This document shows positions 24,131-34,877 of a stretch of DNA of 64,000 bases, piece by piece (position 1 is the stretch's first letter; every line of letters begins with the position of its first letter). The position numbers and the translations under genes were made by a program. Origin of the DNA: Epichloe hybrida (Eukaryota; Ascomycota; Sordariomycetes; Hypocreales; Clavicipitaceae). The notes beneath the pieces were generated by a model, which saw nothing but the letters and a program-made list of their open reading frames with translations, searched no databases and had not been told where the DNA came from. Where the stretch lies: NCBI GenBank assembly GCA_019022495.1, contig JAFEKR010000029.1, forward strand, positions 496,001-560,000, read 5' to 3'.

Positions 24131-24724
24131 ATAAGATCTAATGGATTAATAAAGAGAATAACCTAGCTAATGCTTTTATAAAGGTATTACCTAATAAGGC
24201 CCTTAAAGGCTTTATCTTAACTAACTAGATAACTATATAAATAGAGGGATAGGTTACTTATATATAATATATGTGTGGTGAGAGGAAAGGTAATTCTCTA
24301 GGAGGGTAGCTATAGGGATAAGATAGTAATATGTAGGGGATTTATACCCCTGTAGTTAATATCCCTAGTAGCTATAGCTACGCTAGCTTACTAGGCTCTC
24401 CTAGTAGACTATAGAAATTAATAGTAGTGTATAGGAGAATAAAGGCATTACTAAGGAGGAGGAAGATATTATATACGCGCTATAGTGTAGGATATATACT
24501 GTTTTAAGGAAAAGAAGGGATTTAGAAGGACCTACTAATTCTTATATAGGCTTATAGGCTAAGTAAGATTATTATTTCCCTTTTATTAGTAACTATATGC
24601 CTAGATAGGCTATGAGTTCTTTTTCTTACATCCCTTATTAATTACATCTGTAATTTGTCTTTCCTTTTTATTCCTACGATTAATATCGCGTGTTAATAAT
24701 TATATTAAAAGAGAGAAGTTCTAG
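24131..24724 (+). pseudogene. Copia element A: RNase H tail and 3' leader
   Basis: Plus-strand remainder of element A, beginning with the TSD ATAAGATC and collinear with 48,827-49,414 in element B. The frame reads WINKENNLANAFIKVLPNKA and on to the end of the Ty1/copia RNase H, then the non-coding stretch before the 3' LTR. Contains RIP stops. Confidence 0.8.
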
Positions 24725-25032
24725 TGTTAGAATAAAGGTGATATTAATCGCGCGTTATAGCTATAATTACCTAGTAAAAGCTTAGGCCACGCGCACGCCC
24801 TATACATAACCTATAACCTAGCACGTTAATTAGCTAGGAAATGTAGGGATATAAACGCGTAACCCCTTTTCCCTTTATGTATTATAAATTCTAGCTTTTG
24901 ACCTCTCTTTTTCCTATAACTTAATTAATCATACTAACAGATAACGCAGCCTAGAATAGATAATCGATGACGATACTATTCTTCGGGCTCACGACTGTAA
25001 CACATTGAATTCAATACCCTGTGAATCTAACA
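24725..25032 (+). repeat. 3' LTR of copia element A
   Basis: 308-bp LTR, TGTTAGAATAAAGG...GAATCTAACA, followed by TAAAT, the 5-bp TSD matching 4765-4769. Joining 4769 to 25,038 restores an uninterrupted 99-bp repeat unit. Confidence 0.92.
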
Positions 25033-25539
25033 TAAATTTAGTTTACTATATTGTATTATAATAATGATAAGAATAGTAATATAATTAAAAGTGGGTCTTA
25101 ATATTATTATAGAAAATATATTAAACTTATAGTAATTATAGTTATTATAGTTATTATATTTTAAATTAATTAAAAGTGGGCCTTGTTAATACTATTATAA
25201 TCATTATTATTATTATAGCTTTTATTTTATATCTATTAATAAATAATTAAAAAAACAGAACCCTCTAACTATAGGGTAGGAAACTTAGGTTTCGAACCCT
25301 TAGCTCTTATTTAAATTAATTTGTTTTTCAAAATATAACCACTATACTACATCTAGGTAAGTGTGCTTATTTATTCCTAATAGTAAAAGTAAGATAGTTT
25401 TTTAGCTATATAACTCTTTATTTTAAACCTTTTAAATAAATCTAAAATTTAGTATAAAAGGTTTTAGGAAAGGAAAAATCTTTTTTTTCTTTTTTTATAA
25501 TATAATATTAATATTAAGGTAAATTATAATAAACTTATT
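25033..25539. other. Resumed 99-bp repeat, AT-rich spacer and tRNA-like relic
   Basis: 25,033 to about 25,100 completes the 99-bp repeat unit split by copia A. Further copies of TTAAAAGTGGGYCT follow, then an AT-rich spacer with a tRNA-like relic at 25,275-25,356 (see separate entry). It ends at AATAAACTTATT (25,528-25,539), the left TSD of LINE D. No gene. Confidence 0.6.
25275..25356 (-). pseudogene. tRNA-like relic with A and B boxes
   Basis: The minus strand has TAGTATAGTGGTTA (A-box and D-arm; GTAT/ATAT can pair) and, about 51 nt downstream, GGTTCGAAACC (B-box and T-loop). The spacing is longer than in an intronless tRNA, the T-stem has a mismatch and no matching acceptor stem was found. 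It is therefore a decayed tRNA gene or tRNA-derived SINE head, not a working tRNA. The anticodon could not be assigned. Confidence 0.4.
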
Positions 25540-28500
25540 AAAAAGACTTCGCACAAACTTCCGCACCGCTCTAAAGGTCCGGAATCGCCTCTAAAATACA
25601 AACCACATCGATATTTGAATTCCTTACCTCCGTTTACCCCCCCCTATAATATTATATCGCAATAGAGCTGGTGGCGGGAGTGCGGACGTGCTAATAGTAA
25701 TTAACTTAGGAGAAAGGGGGCTAGCATAGAGCTACTACCACTTAAACATAGGAATAGGATAGTTTAATATTTAGAGCGGCAAGAATAACCCTACAACAGA
25801 CTAGATCTAATTTAAATATCTAGATAATACGAAATACTATAATAAAATTATAAGCCTTATCCCTAGCAATAAAGTTACTTAGGTGTGGTGTATTACTAAA
25901 GCTATTGCTAGGTAGGCAGTGGACCGCGCCTAAGCCGAAGTAAAGGTAATAAACCATAACAATAGTAATATTTATACTACTAAAGAAACCCTTAAATAAG
26001 CCCTTAAAGAGGCTATTAAAGAAGGAACCAAAGGAAGCGATACTCTAACCTAGGTAAGCATTGCTGCTAGCCTAGCTCCTAAATAAATGAATAGCTTACC
26101 TCCCCCCCTCTAGATCCCTGGTAGATAGGACTAAGAGGTACTTATTAAAGGGAATACTATCTAGGAATTACTCTAGTCTAGGGGCGTGGAAGACACGGTA
26201 ATAGTAGTAAATAGAGCTATAGGCTAGGCCATAGTAGTAGTAGCTAGAAGACTCCCTAGCGAGGACATAATTATTACCTTCAAAGGAAACGCTGCCTAAT
26301 ATAGAGAAGACTAAAAATGGATTACTAAAGCATTCGGGCCGGAGGCGGCCCTCCACCGTCGCGTGCTCAGTGTTATTGTTAAAGGATTCCTAACTAAACA
26401 CGCCTCTCTCGAGAACCTAGTGACAGAAATCGGAAAAGCCAATAAGAAGATGCTAACAAGATATGCCAAGACAGCACAGTCTTTAAAGCAGAGCTTTTCC
26501 GAACCGAACCATATGACAAGACCCTACAACCCTAACAATACTATAATTGCTTCTAAACAGGCCACATAGCTAAGTTCTACAAGGCAGCACTAAGGTGCGG
26601 TAGGTGCGAAGCTAGCTGTCATAAGGATAGAGAGTTCTCCTGCCCTATAAAAGACAGATAGGTAAAGGAGAACTATATCCTATGCTCTAGACTATACCTA
26701 GCCTAGTCAAGGGACTATCCTATCCTAAAAGAGAAGTGGAATGCTACTAAAGTAGGATATCTTGAACGGCCCTCCTGCTTTACTACCTACTCCCTAAGTA
26801 GAGGCTTAACTATACCCTATGAGAGACCTAGTATAGTAATAGAACTTATTGTTATAGCAAGTAAAAAAAGAGAATGCCTTATAAATGCAAAATAAAGCGC
26901 TAAATAACTAAGATTAGGAAGCATTAGATAATACGCAGAGCGACTTAGAGCTAGAACAAAGCTAGCATAAGATAGTAGTAACTAATAGCCCCCCTAATTA
27001 ACATAATAATATTATAAGTCCTTTTCTAGAATATAAATAAGAAGAATAAACTAGTATATATAGCGCTCTATTACTAGACTAACATAGATGTGATCGTGAT
27101 CTAAGAATAGGAACATATAAGAAACCCGTGGCCCCTAGCACCAGGCCTTACCTAGTTCTAACTTATATATTACAACAGATATAACGTAATATATATAAAT
27201 AAGAAACACAGAGTAAGGTTATAGTTAGCCTAGGGAGGGACTAACTAGTTACTAGTAGAGCTATAAGGAGTTAATATTTACTCCCTTTACTTAGAGGGAT
27301 ATAGTAATAACTAGAATACCCCTATTTATATAATTAACCTAGAAGAGCCTTATAACTAAAGTGTATTTGTAAGTAACTTTAACTAAAAGCACCCCCTCTA
27401 GGATAAGCTAAATAGGAAAACTAATAGAGCAGATAAACTACTAGAGTTTATAGACTAGTAGAGGCTTAGACTTGTTATACCCTAGGGCAAACTTATAAGA
27501 TAATATAAAGATAATAAAGATAGCACTATTAATCTAGCATAGGCTACGCTAGATATTAGAGTTTACTATAAAGGCACTAAAGATATCCCTAGGTCTAACT
27601 ATATCCTATAACTAATTAGTATCTTTAATAAATAGCAGGAAGCTATCCCTTAGGTCCTTAGATATATATAGGGAGCTATAAACTAACTATATGTGAAGGC
27701 AGAGGCTGTGATTAGACTCTGGCCTAAAAACGCGCTAGACCCTTATAATAAAGAGGGAATAGATAACTATATAATATAGCTTATTATAAGCCTGTAATAG
27801 ATTACAAATAAGGTAGTCCTAAAGAAGGCCTAGGGACTCCCTAGCCTAGAGGTATAGTAGTTAAGGAAAGCCTAAGAGTTAGTTAGCAAAGCAAGGTAAG
27901 CTAAGAGATAATAGAGACGCTAGAGAACTAACGTAAACTAGTAAGCCTATACTAAGGTAAATAAGGACTAGGAACATGTTATAAGGGAAGAGAAAAGAAA
28001 TGTATGGAGGGATGTATTATAAAAGGCTAATATATAGGAAAAAGATAGAGGGGTCTAGAGGCTTAAGAGGTAGGCCTAACTTTAAAGCTAGGCCCCCTTA
28101 GAGCTCCCTAGACTCCCTAAGCTAGAAAGAAGTGAAAACAACCCTAACCTAGCTACTATATATAATAATAAGGCTAGCGTACTAGTATAAAGATTCTTCC
28201 CTAAGCTAATAGCGGACCTCTTATATATACTAGACCTCTCCTTCCTAAAGCTAGAAAACGCATTACTACTAGACAAAGAATGATTTAGGAGAGAGGAGAT
28301 TAATAATATCCTAGCAAATATAGCTAGCTAGAAGGCGCTAGGAGATGACGAACTCCTAGCGGGCCTTATTAAAGCCTGCGACAACCTAGCTAAAGATACT
28401 ATAGCTAGGCTTCTAAATATAGTCCTAGAAATAGAATACTTCCTAGCCTACTTCTAAACCATAAGAGTAATAGTAATTAGGAAACCTAGCAAAACTACTA

Positions 28501-31500
28501 AGGAAATAAGGAAAGCTAATATGTAAAGACTAATCTTACTACTTAATATAGTAGGAAAGATTATAGAAGTAGTAATAGTAAAGTAACTTATAGCCTTTAC
28601 TAAGGTGGAGGGACTACTCCCTAAACTCTAGATAAGTAATAGGATAAATAGATTAATAAAAACTATAATAAGAGTCCTTATTAAATACATTAGGGAGGCT
28701 TAAGGAAGGGGTAGTATTACCTTACTAGTATAAATAGATATATCTTTAGTATTTAATAGAGTTAGCTACCTATACCTAATATACCTGCTTATAAAGATAG
28801 GAGTCCCGCAATAGCTAATAGTAGTAATATAAAGCTTTCTTATAAATAGAATAAGCTAGCTTAGCTTTAATAAAGGACTCTCTAGACTATTTGTAATTAA
28901 GGCTAGCACCCTATAAGGATTACCCCTCTCCTTAATTCTCTTCCTACTTTACTTAGTAAAGCTTTATATTTACCTCTAGGCTATCCTAGGCACGGTAGCT
29001 ATAGGATTTATAGATAATATAAATATAGTAGCCTTTAGTAAGAATATAGTATAGACCTAGAGGAGACTTAAAGCTACGTAGAAGATCTATAAGGAATAGG
29101 TAAAGTAAGTAGGAGTTAAGTTTAACCTAGCTAAAACTAAACTTATATACTTTAGTAGGTCTTATAGACCTCCCTAGGCTAGAGTTAGACTTAGAGTAAA
29201 GGAGATAGTGCCTATAGAATTATGTAAATTCCTAGGAGTGTGAGTTAATAGGAAACTTAACTAGAGCGCCTATAGAAATATCCTTAAGGGTAAGTTAGCC
29301 TAGTAGTGGCTTGCACTCTCTAAGCTAGTGGCATTAGCCTAGGGATGTAGCTTTAGAGATGCTAGACTTCTATATATATAGGTAGTCTAACCTATTCTTG
29401 CCTATAGAGCGAGTGCTTACTATACCCCTACTAAGAAGGGGGGATAGCTAAGAGAAGTAGTAAAAAGCTTTATAGCAGATTAATTAGCCTGCCTCTGGAT
29501 TATTATAAGGGCGTTTAAGGCTATACTTATTATATAACTAGAAGTTAAGACTTGTGTCCCCCCCCTTAACCTCTACCTAAATAAGATAAAGCAAAGGTTT
29601 AAAGATAGAATTATTAATAGTAGGATAGTAAGGATAATCTAAGCCGTAGCTAACTTGGTTGCGACGGTACTACGCCGTAGAAGAAGACCCTTACTTATTA
29701 ACAATAAACCAGACATGGACCTAGATAAGGAATAGAAGAAACGATAGAAGGACTAGCATAATAAAGAGAGGCTAGCCTAGAGTAAACATATTAGAGAACT
29801 AACTAAAGACTACCTACCCTCCTATAACCTAAAGGAAATCTAGGAATTCTACACTAATATAAACAAGCATGTCTCTTTAATAATTATCTAACTACGTATA
29901 GGAAAGATAGGCCTAAATAAGTTCCTGTTCTAAAGAAAGGTTCCTAGGGTGGTTTCGCCCCTATGTAACTACAGTCAAGCTATAAAAGACTAATACTACA
30001 TACTAGTTAATTACAGCAAATATAACCATAGGCGACCTTAGTAGCAATAGCCCGCTAACGCACAGGAGGCAAGGCTAGCCCTAAATAAACCTTGAAAAGC
30101 AAAATATTTAGCTAAATGGTTCCTTAGCACAAGACAACTCTAATATTACTTATTAGCATAGGAGCTAGCTATAAGATAGCTTAGAATACCACTGGACCTA
30201 GGCTAAATCCGTTAATAGACAGAAAACCTTCTAATTATAAATCTAGTATAAGGGACGGAACGGATAGTGTAAGCATAGAGGCGGGCTAGGGGAGGGACTA
30301 ATTCTATAATTTATAATCATAACAGAGAACATTCAGGTCTAGAACTATTATTAGATTAATTTCAACTATAAACTCTAGGTATTATAAGTCCTACTAGCCT
30401 ACCGCCGCCCCTACTCTAAGCCAAATTTAAGCCACTACCTTATTCCTCCTCTAGGACAGGAATTACATCCATAGCCACCTAGTTACGATTTTTCGTAGGA
30501 ATAATAGCGAGTAGGAGACGGTTTGTCTCCGCTACGCGCGCGTTAAGGCGCATAAGCTAAAAGATAAGCTTAGTATACTATTCCTTAGAGAAACTAGCCT
30601 AGTCTAGGCCTGCCACTAAGGCGCTTTATTTCTTCTTTGCCTAATTGCTAGCATAGAGCTTCTTAACCTAGTCCTAGAAGCCTTCTAGGGCCTATTAAGG
30701 AAGATATTAAAGCTAGAACAGACCCGCTACTAAGCTAGAATAGACTCACCGCACCCCTATTAGCTATAGAAGCCTAGGTCTTAACTAACCACTAATGCTC
30801 ATTTTAATTACTAGATAAGTTTAGCTAAAATAGCAGATTAAACATAGAACTAAGCTAGAGTAGGGGCAATTATTAATTATTACCTAATAGCATTAATAGT
30901 TCTAAACCTAATAGTCAAAACACGCATTAGTAGCCACCCCTATCTAGTAAGTTAGCCCTATTACTAAGCCAGAGCAGGACTAACCTACTAACAATAAGAT
31001 AGCACTAGTGCCTAAGGTCCTAAACTAAATAAGATTCGTAGGAAACGTATTAAACTTCTCTTAGTTTACTAAGCTAAAGCAAATTAGCAGTAGACTAGGC
31101 CTAGAGCAAAAGTAAATATAACTTACAGACAGACCCTTCTCCGTAACCCGCACGTATTGCTTTTTAGTTATAAACTTCCTTAGGAAGTCCTTATACTTAT
31201 AAGATTCCTAGGCGAATTAGAGCTAGATAAGTAGTAACACTAGAGTACTTATAGCTTCTAGCGCTATTATGCCAGATTTAGTCTAAATCTATAGTAAACA
31301 TTAGCAAATAACCTAACCCTAGCCTAGGATAGCCTTAAATAGCTAGAAAGAAAAGAAGAACCTATAGGAAGTTTAATATAAAGAGAAAAAAGAGACTAGG
31401 ACCCTAGGGGAGGAGAGCTCTTTTTTATACCTATAGAGGGGGGGGGGGGATAATTTAGATAACTTACTTAAAAACAAAGTATAACATGATTAATAAATCT

Positions 31501-32028
31501 AATGACACATAAGCGATCTTAACCTAGGACTGCCCTAGTCTAGGGCTATAACTACCCTCCCCTAGTGCTAATCGAATAAAACCAGGTACTTAAACTTTAC
31601 TAGACATATAAGGTAGGAATAGGCTAGAGATAGCTAAAAAGTAAGGCTATAGGAGAGTAAGTATAAGAGTAAATAAGAAGTGAATTAACGCTATAAATCT
31701 AGATTTACTCTGCCCTAGCCTAAAGCAAAGAGACTTAGGATAGGTATGTTATCGCACTAGAGCAGGACTAGAAGGGGCCTATAAACTCTTATTCTATATA
31801 TCTTTCCTTTCTTTTTCTTTTTAACGGGATAAGGCTAGCGTAAGCTAGTAACAAACACCTATAATAGGAAACATACTAAGCGGCGCAGACCTATTATAGG
31901 GCCAGTGCCAGCCTGTACATAGACGTAAGGGGGTTTTTCTTCCTAGCATAGGGTTTTCCCTTTTGACTTAGTAGTAGGAGTACTAGTAATAGCTATCTAT
32001 AGAGCTAACTAGCGTAAATAATATATAT
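25540..32028 (+). mobile_element. LINE D (Tad-like non-LTR retrotransposon), second copy
   Basis: Plus-strand counterpart of LINE C, uninterrupted, about 6.5 kb, flanked by AATAAACTTATT (25,528-25,539 and 32,029-32,040). ORF1 has zinc-knuckle-like Cys/His motifs near 26,560-26,650 (HIAKFYKAALRCGRCEASCH). The endonuclease region is about 26.95-27.7 kb. Reverse transcriptase is about 28.2-29.2 kb, with readable blocks IRVIVIRKPSK, LLLNIVGKIIE, IDISLVFNRVSYL, LPLSLILFLLYLVKLY and GFIDNINIVAF (the YVDD-box equivalent). The C-terminal block LRIGKIGLNKFLF lies near 29,890. About 1.7 kb of 3' sequence follows, with a run of 12 G (31,438-31,449). Stops of RIP type are frequent but fewer than in C. 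Confidence 0.85.
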
Positions 32029-32154
32029 AATAAACTTATTTATTTCTTTATATTTTATACTATTATTATAAAGGTATTTAAAGTTCTAATATAACCTATA
32101 AATTCTTATATTAAAAGGTTTAATGTTTTTTTTATTTTTTCTTATAATAGTATT

Positions 32155-32318
32155 TAATAGCTTATAGTAGCTTATTATAGCTTATAGTAACTTATAGTAA
32201 CTTATAGTAACTTATCTTACTTTATTTTACCTTATCTTACCTTATCTTACCTTATCTTACCTTATCTTACCTTATCTTACCTTATCTTACCTTATTTTAC
32301 CTTACCTTATTTTACTAT
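32155..32318. repeat. 10-bp tandem repeats right of LINE D
   Basis: Runs of TTATAGTAGC/TTATAGTAAC followed by about a dozen copies of TTATCTTACC, ending at TTTACTAT (32,311-32,318), the TSD of the hAT-like element E4. It lies about 130 bp beyond the LINE D 3' TSD, so it belongs to the pre-existing sequence. Confidence 0.8.
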
Positions 32319-33864
32319 CAGAGCTTTGCATGTAGTGTAGTATTTGTAGTATTTTGGCTTTCGATGTAGTATGTAGTGTAGTAGTTTGTAGTGTAATGTA
32401 GTATGTAGTGTAGTGTAGTAAATACTACACTACACTACAAATACTACAAATGTAGTATTAGTAAAAAAAGGTGGGTACTTTTATTATCTTATAATATTCC
32501 TTAGATTTTTCTTAATTAGCTTAATATTAGCCTCTTTTTTTATTATAATTTAGTTATTTAGTTATAAATTCTTAAAGTTTAGGCTTATTTAAACTATTAA
32601 GCTAATAATAGGTATAGGGTTACTGAAAATAAACTCTTTTAGTATTTATATATAGCCTAATCTTTTAAGTAAATTTAAAAGGTCTTTATACTTTTATAGC
32701 TTTTTTCTTAGATTTACTATTTAATTTTAGTATATTATTTATCTTTTAATCTAAGATTTACCCTAAAGAAATTATTTATTATTCTATAAAAATAAGATAT
32801 TAAACATAATAATAATATATTTAGATTAATAAGACTTTTATTATAAAGATAATATTTTAATATATTTAGTAAGAGGTTCTTTAGTAATATAACTATTTTC
32901 TTTAAATTAAAACTAATTATATTAAGTTTTTAGGTTTTTAAGGTAAAAGAAAATTAAAAAACTGTAAAAAAACTCTAATAATACAGCTCTAATATTTTTT
33001 AGGATATTAAAATATAAAATAAATTAATTTCTCTTAATTATTTAATATATAAAGAAATAAGCTTTAAAACTTGGTTTAACTATTAATACTATTCTTAGCT
33101 AACTTTCTTAGTTAAATAGTTTTTTCTAAAAGTAAGTCTAAAGTAAGTTTAAAGTAGGTCTAAAGTAAGGTTATTTAGTTATATCTCTTACTTAGTTATA
33201 GCTTTTCTAGTTTTATAAAAGAAAATATTAATAAAAGTGGGTATAAAGTGGGTCTTAATAGATATATCTTTTATCTATTACTAGCTTTTATACTTTTTTT
33301 ATAATCTAGTTAAAGAAAAAAGAGATATTAAAGTTTATTATTATTATTATTACTATTATAGCTAAAGTACTAGTACTAGCTATATAGAAAGCTAACTAAG
33401 GTAAATAATATATTTTTACTATCATTATTTTAAATATTATTTTAAAAAAACATAAGAAAGAAAGGTATTTTATTTTACTAATATTTTTATAAACCTTAAA
33501 ATACTAAATAACTAAAAAGTAAAGCTTTTTCTATAGTAATTTACTAATACTTACTAATGTTTTTATTTAAGTTATTTATTTATTATTTAAACTTAATTAA
33601 ACTTCAATACTTATAATATTATAAAGTAATAAAAGCTATTCTTACTTATTCTTAGTAATTTTAAGCTATTCTAAGCTATTATAAGCTAGTATAAGCTATT
33701 ATAAGCTAGTATAAGCTAGTATAAGCTATTCTAAGCTAGTATAAGCTAGTATAAGCTATTTTATTACTAAATACTACAAATACTACAAAATACTACAAAT
33801 ACTACATGTAGTAGAAAAATTTCATTGTAGTGTAGTATGTAGTGTAGTGTAGTACAAAGCTCTG
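32319..33864. mobile_element. Non-autonomous hAT-like element E4, TAGTG-satellite type
   Basis: Ends CAGAGCTTTG...CAAAGCTCTG (10-bp terminal inverted repeats) and TSD TTTACTAT at 32,311-32,318 and 33,865-33,872. Subterminal satellites are (TAGTG)n/(ACTAC)n. The interior has AAAAGTGGGTATAAAGTGGGTCT near 33,230 (read as two adjoining motifs) and a 10-bp TATAAGCTAG/T array at about 33,660-33,765. It is 1546 bp with no credible ORF. Confidence 0.88.
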
Positions 33865-34344
33865 TTTACTATAGTCTATATATAACTTTAAATCTTATAA
33901 GTATTAAAGTTTAATTAAAAATAAATAAGTAATAGATTAATAAAATATTTCTAAGTTATTATTAAGCTAAATAAACACTTAAAATATTTCTATAAATATT
34001 TATAATTTATATAATAAATCTTTCTAAGAGCTTATTATTAAGCTCTTTATAACTAAACTATATAAATATCTTTTAATTTAAAGTCCTATTTAGGAGTTAT
34101 TATAAGTTAAATAACTTTATATTTTAAATTAGAATATAAGCTTCTTAGTATATATTTATATTATTATTATTTACTACCCTTTATAATACTAATATTATTA
34201 CCTAGGATTTAAAAACTTAAAAAGCATATATACTAGATTATATATTAATGATATATTTACTAAGCTTATGGCTTTATATAATATATAATTACTATCTATT
34301 ACAAGGTAAGTTATATTTATCCCTTTTATATATATTATTATTTT

Positions 34345-34480
34345 AATTTATAAGTTATTATAAGCTATTATAAGCTATTATAAGCTATTATAAGCTATTA
34401 TTAGCTATTATTAGCTATTATAAGCTATTATAAGCTATTATAAGCTATTATAAGCTATCATAAGCTATTATAAGCTATTC
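34345..34480. repeat. Decamer array TAAGCTATTA
   Basis: About 13 tandem copies of a 10-bp unit, TAAGCTATTA, with TTAGCTATTA variants. The same decamer occurs inside E4 near 33,660-33,765 and inside elements X and Y (about 18,115-18,140 and 23,955-23,985). Confidence 0.9.
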
Positions 34481-34671
34481 CTATTAAGTACATTAATAGT
34501 TTATTTATAGTTTATTTAATTTAACTACTTTAGTTTAAGGTTATTTTAATTCAGAATAATAACAAATATTAAAAAGAAATAGTAAATAATATAATAACAA
34601 GGTTTTTCTTTAAGTTAAATTAGTAAAATAAAGTATTAACTATAATAGTATTATTATAAAGTTATAATATT

Positions 34672-34877
34672 GATTTTTAATTTTTTTTGGGGTCATTGGC
34701 TGTGGCCAATGCATCTAATTTTCAAGGAACTAAAAAAATTACTAGCAATACCTAGCTAGTGCCACATGTAATAACTAAATTTAATAATCACCGCAGTGTT
34801 AGGTAAAATATAAAAGGAATAAGCTTTAAGCCACAAATTTAGGGGCTGAAAAGTTAATACAAAGTTTGCGATAAAAT
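34672..34877 (-). mobile_element. Unidentified ~206-bp retroposed-looking insertion
   Basis: Flanked by direct repeats AAAGTTATAATATT (34,658-34,671 and 34,878-34,891). It retains many CA dinucleotides, unlike its surroundings. It begins, on the plus strand, with an A/T tract and GGGGTCATTGGCTGTGGCCA, so the minus-strand copy would end in an A-rich tail after CCCC. Long direct repeats plus an A-rich end suggest target-primed retroposition of a short RNA. The parent RNA was not recognised. Confidence 0.45.

Noticed and set aside
26168..26356. Minus-strand ORF of 62 codons
   Set aside because: Antisense to LINE D ORF1; no domain.
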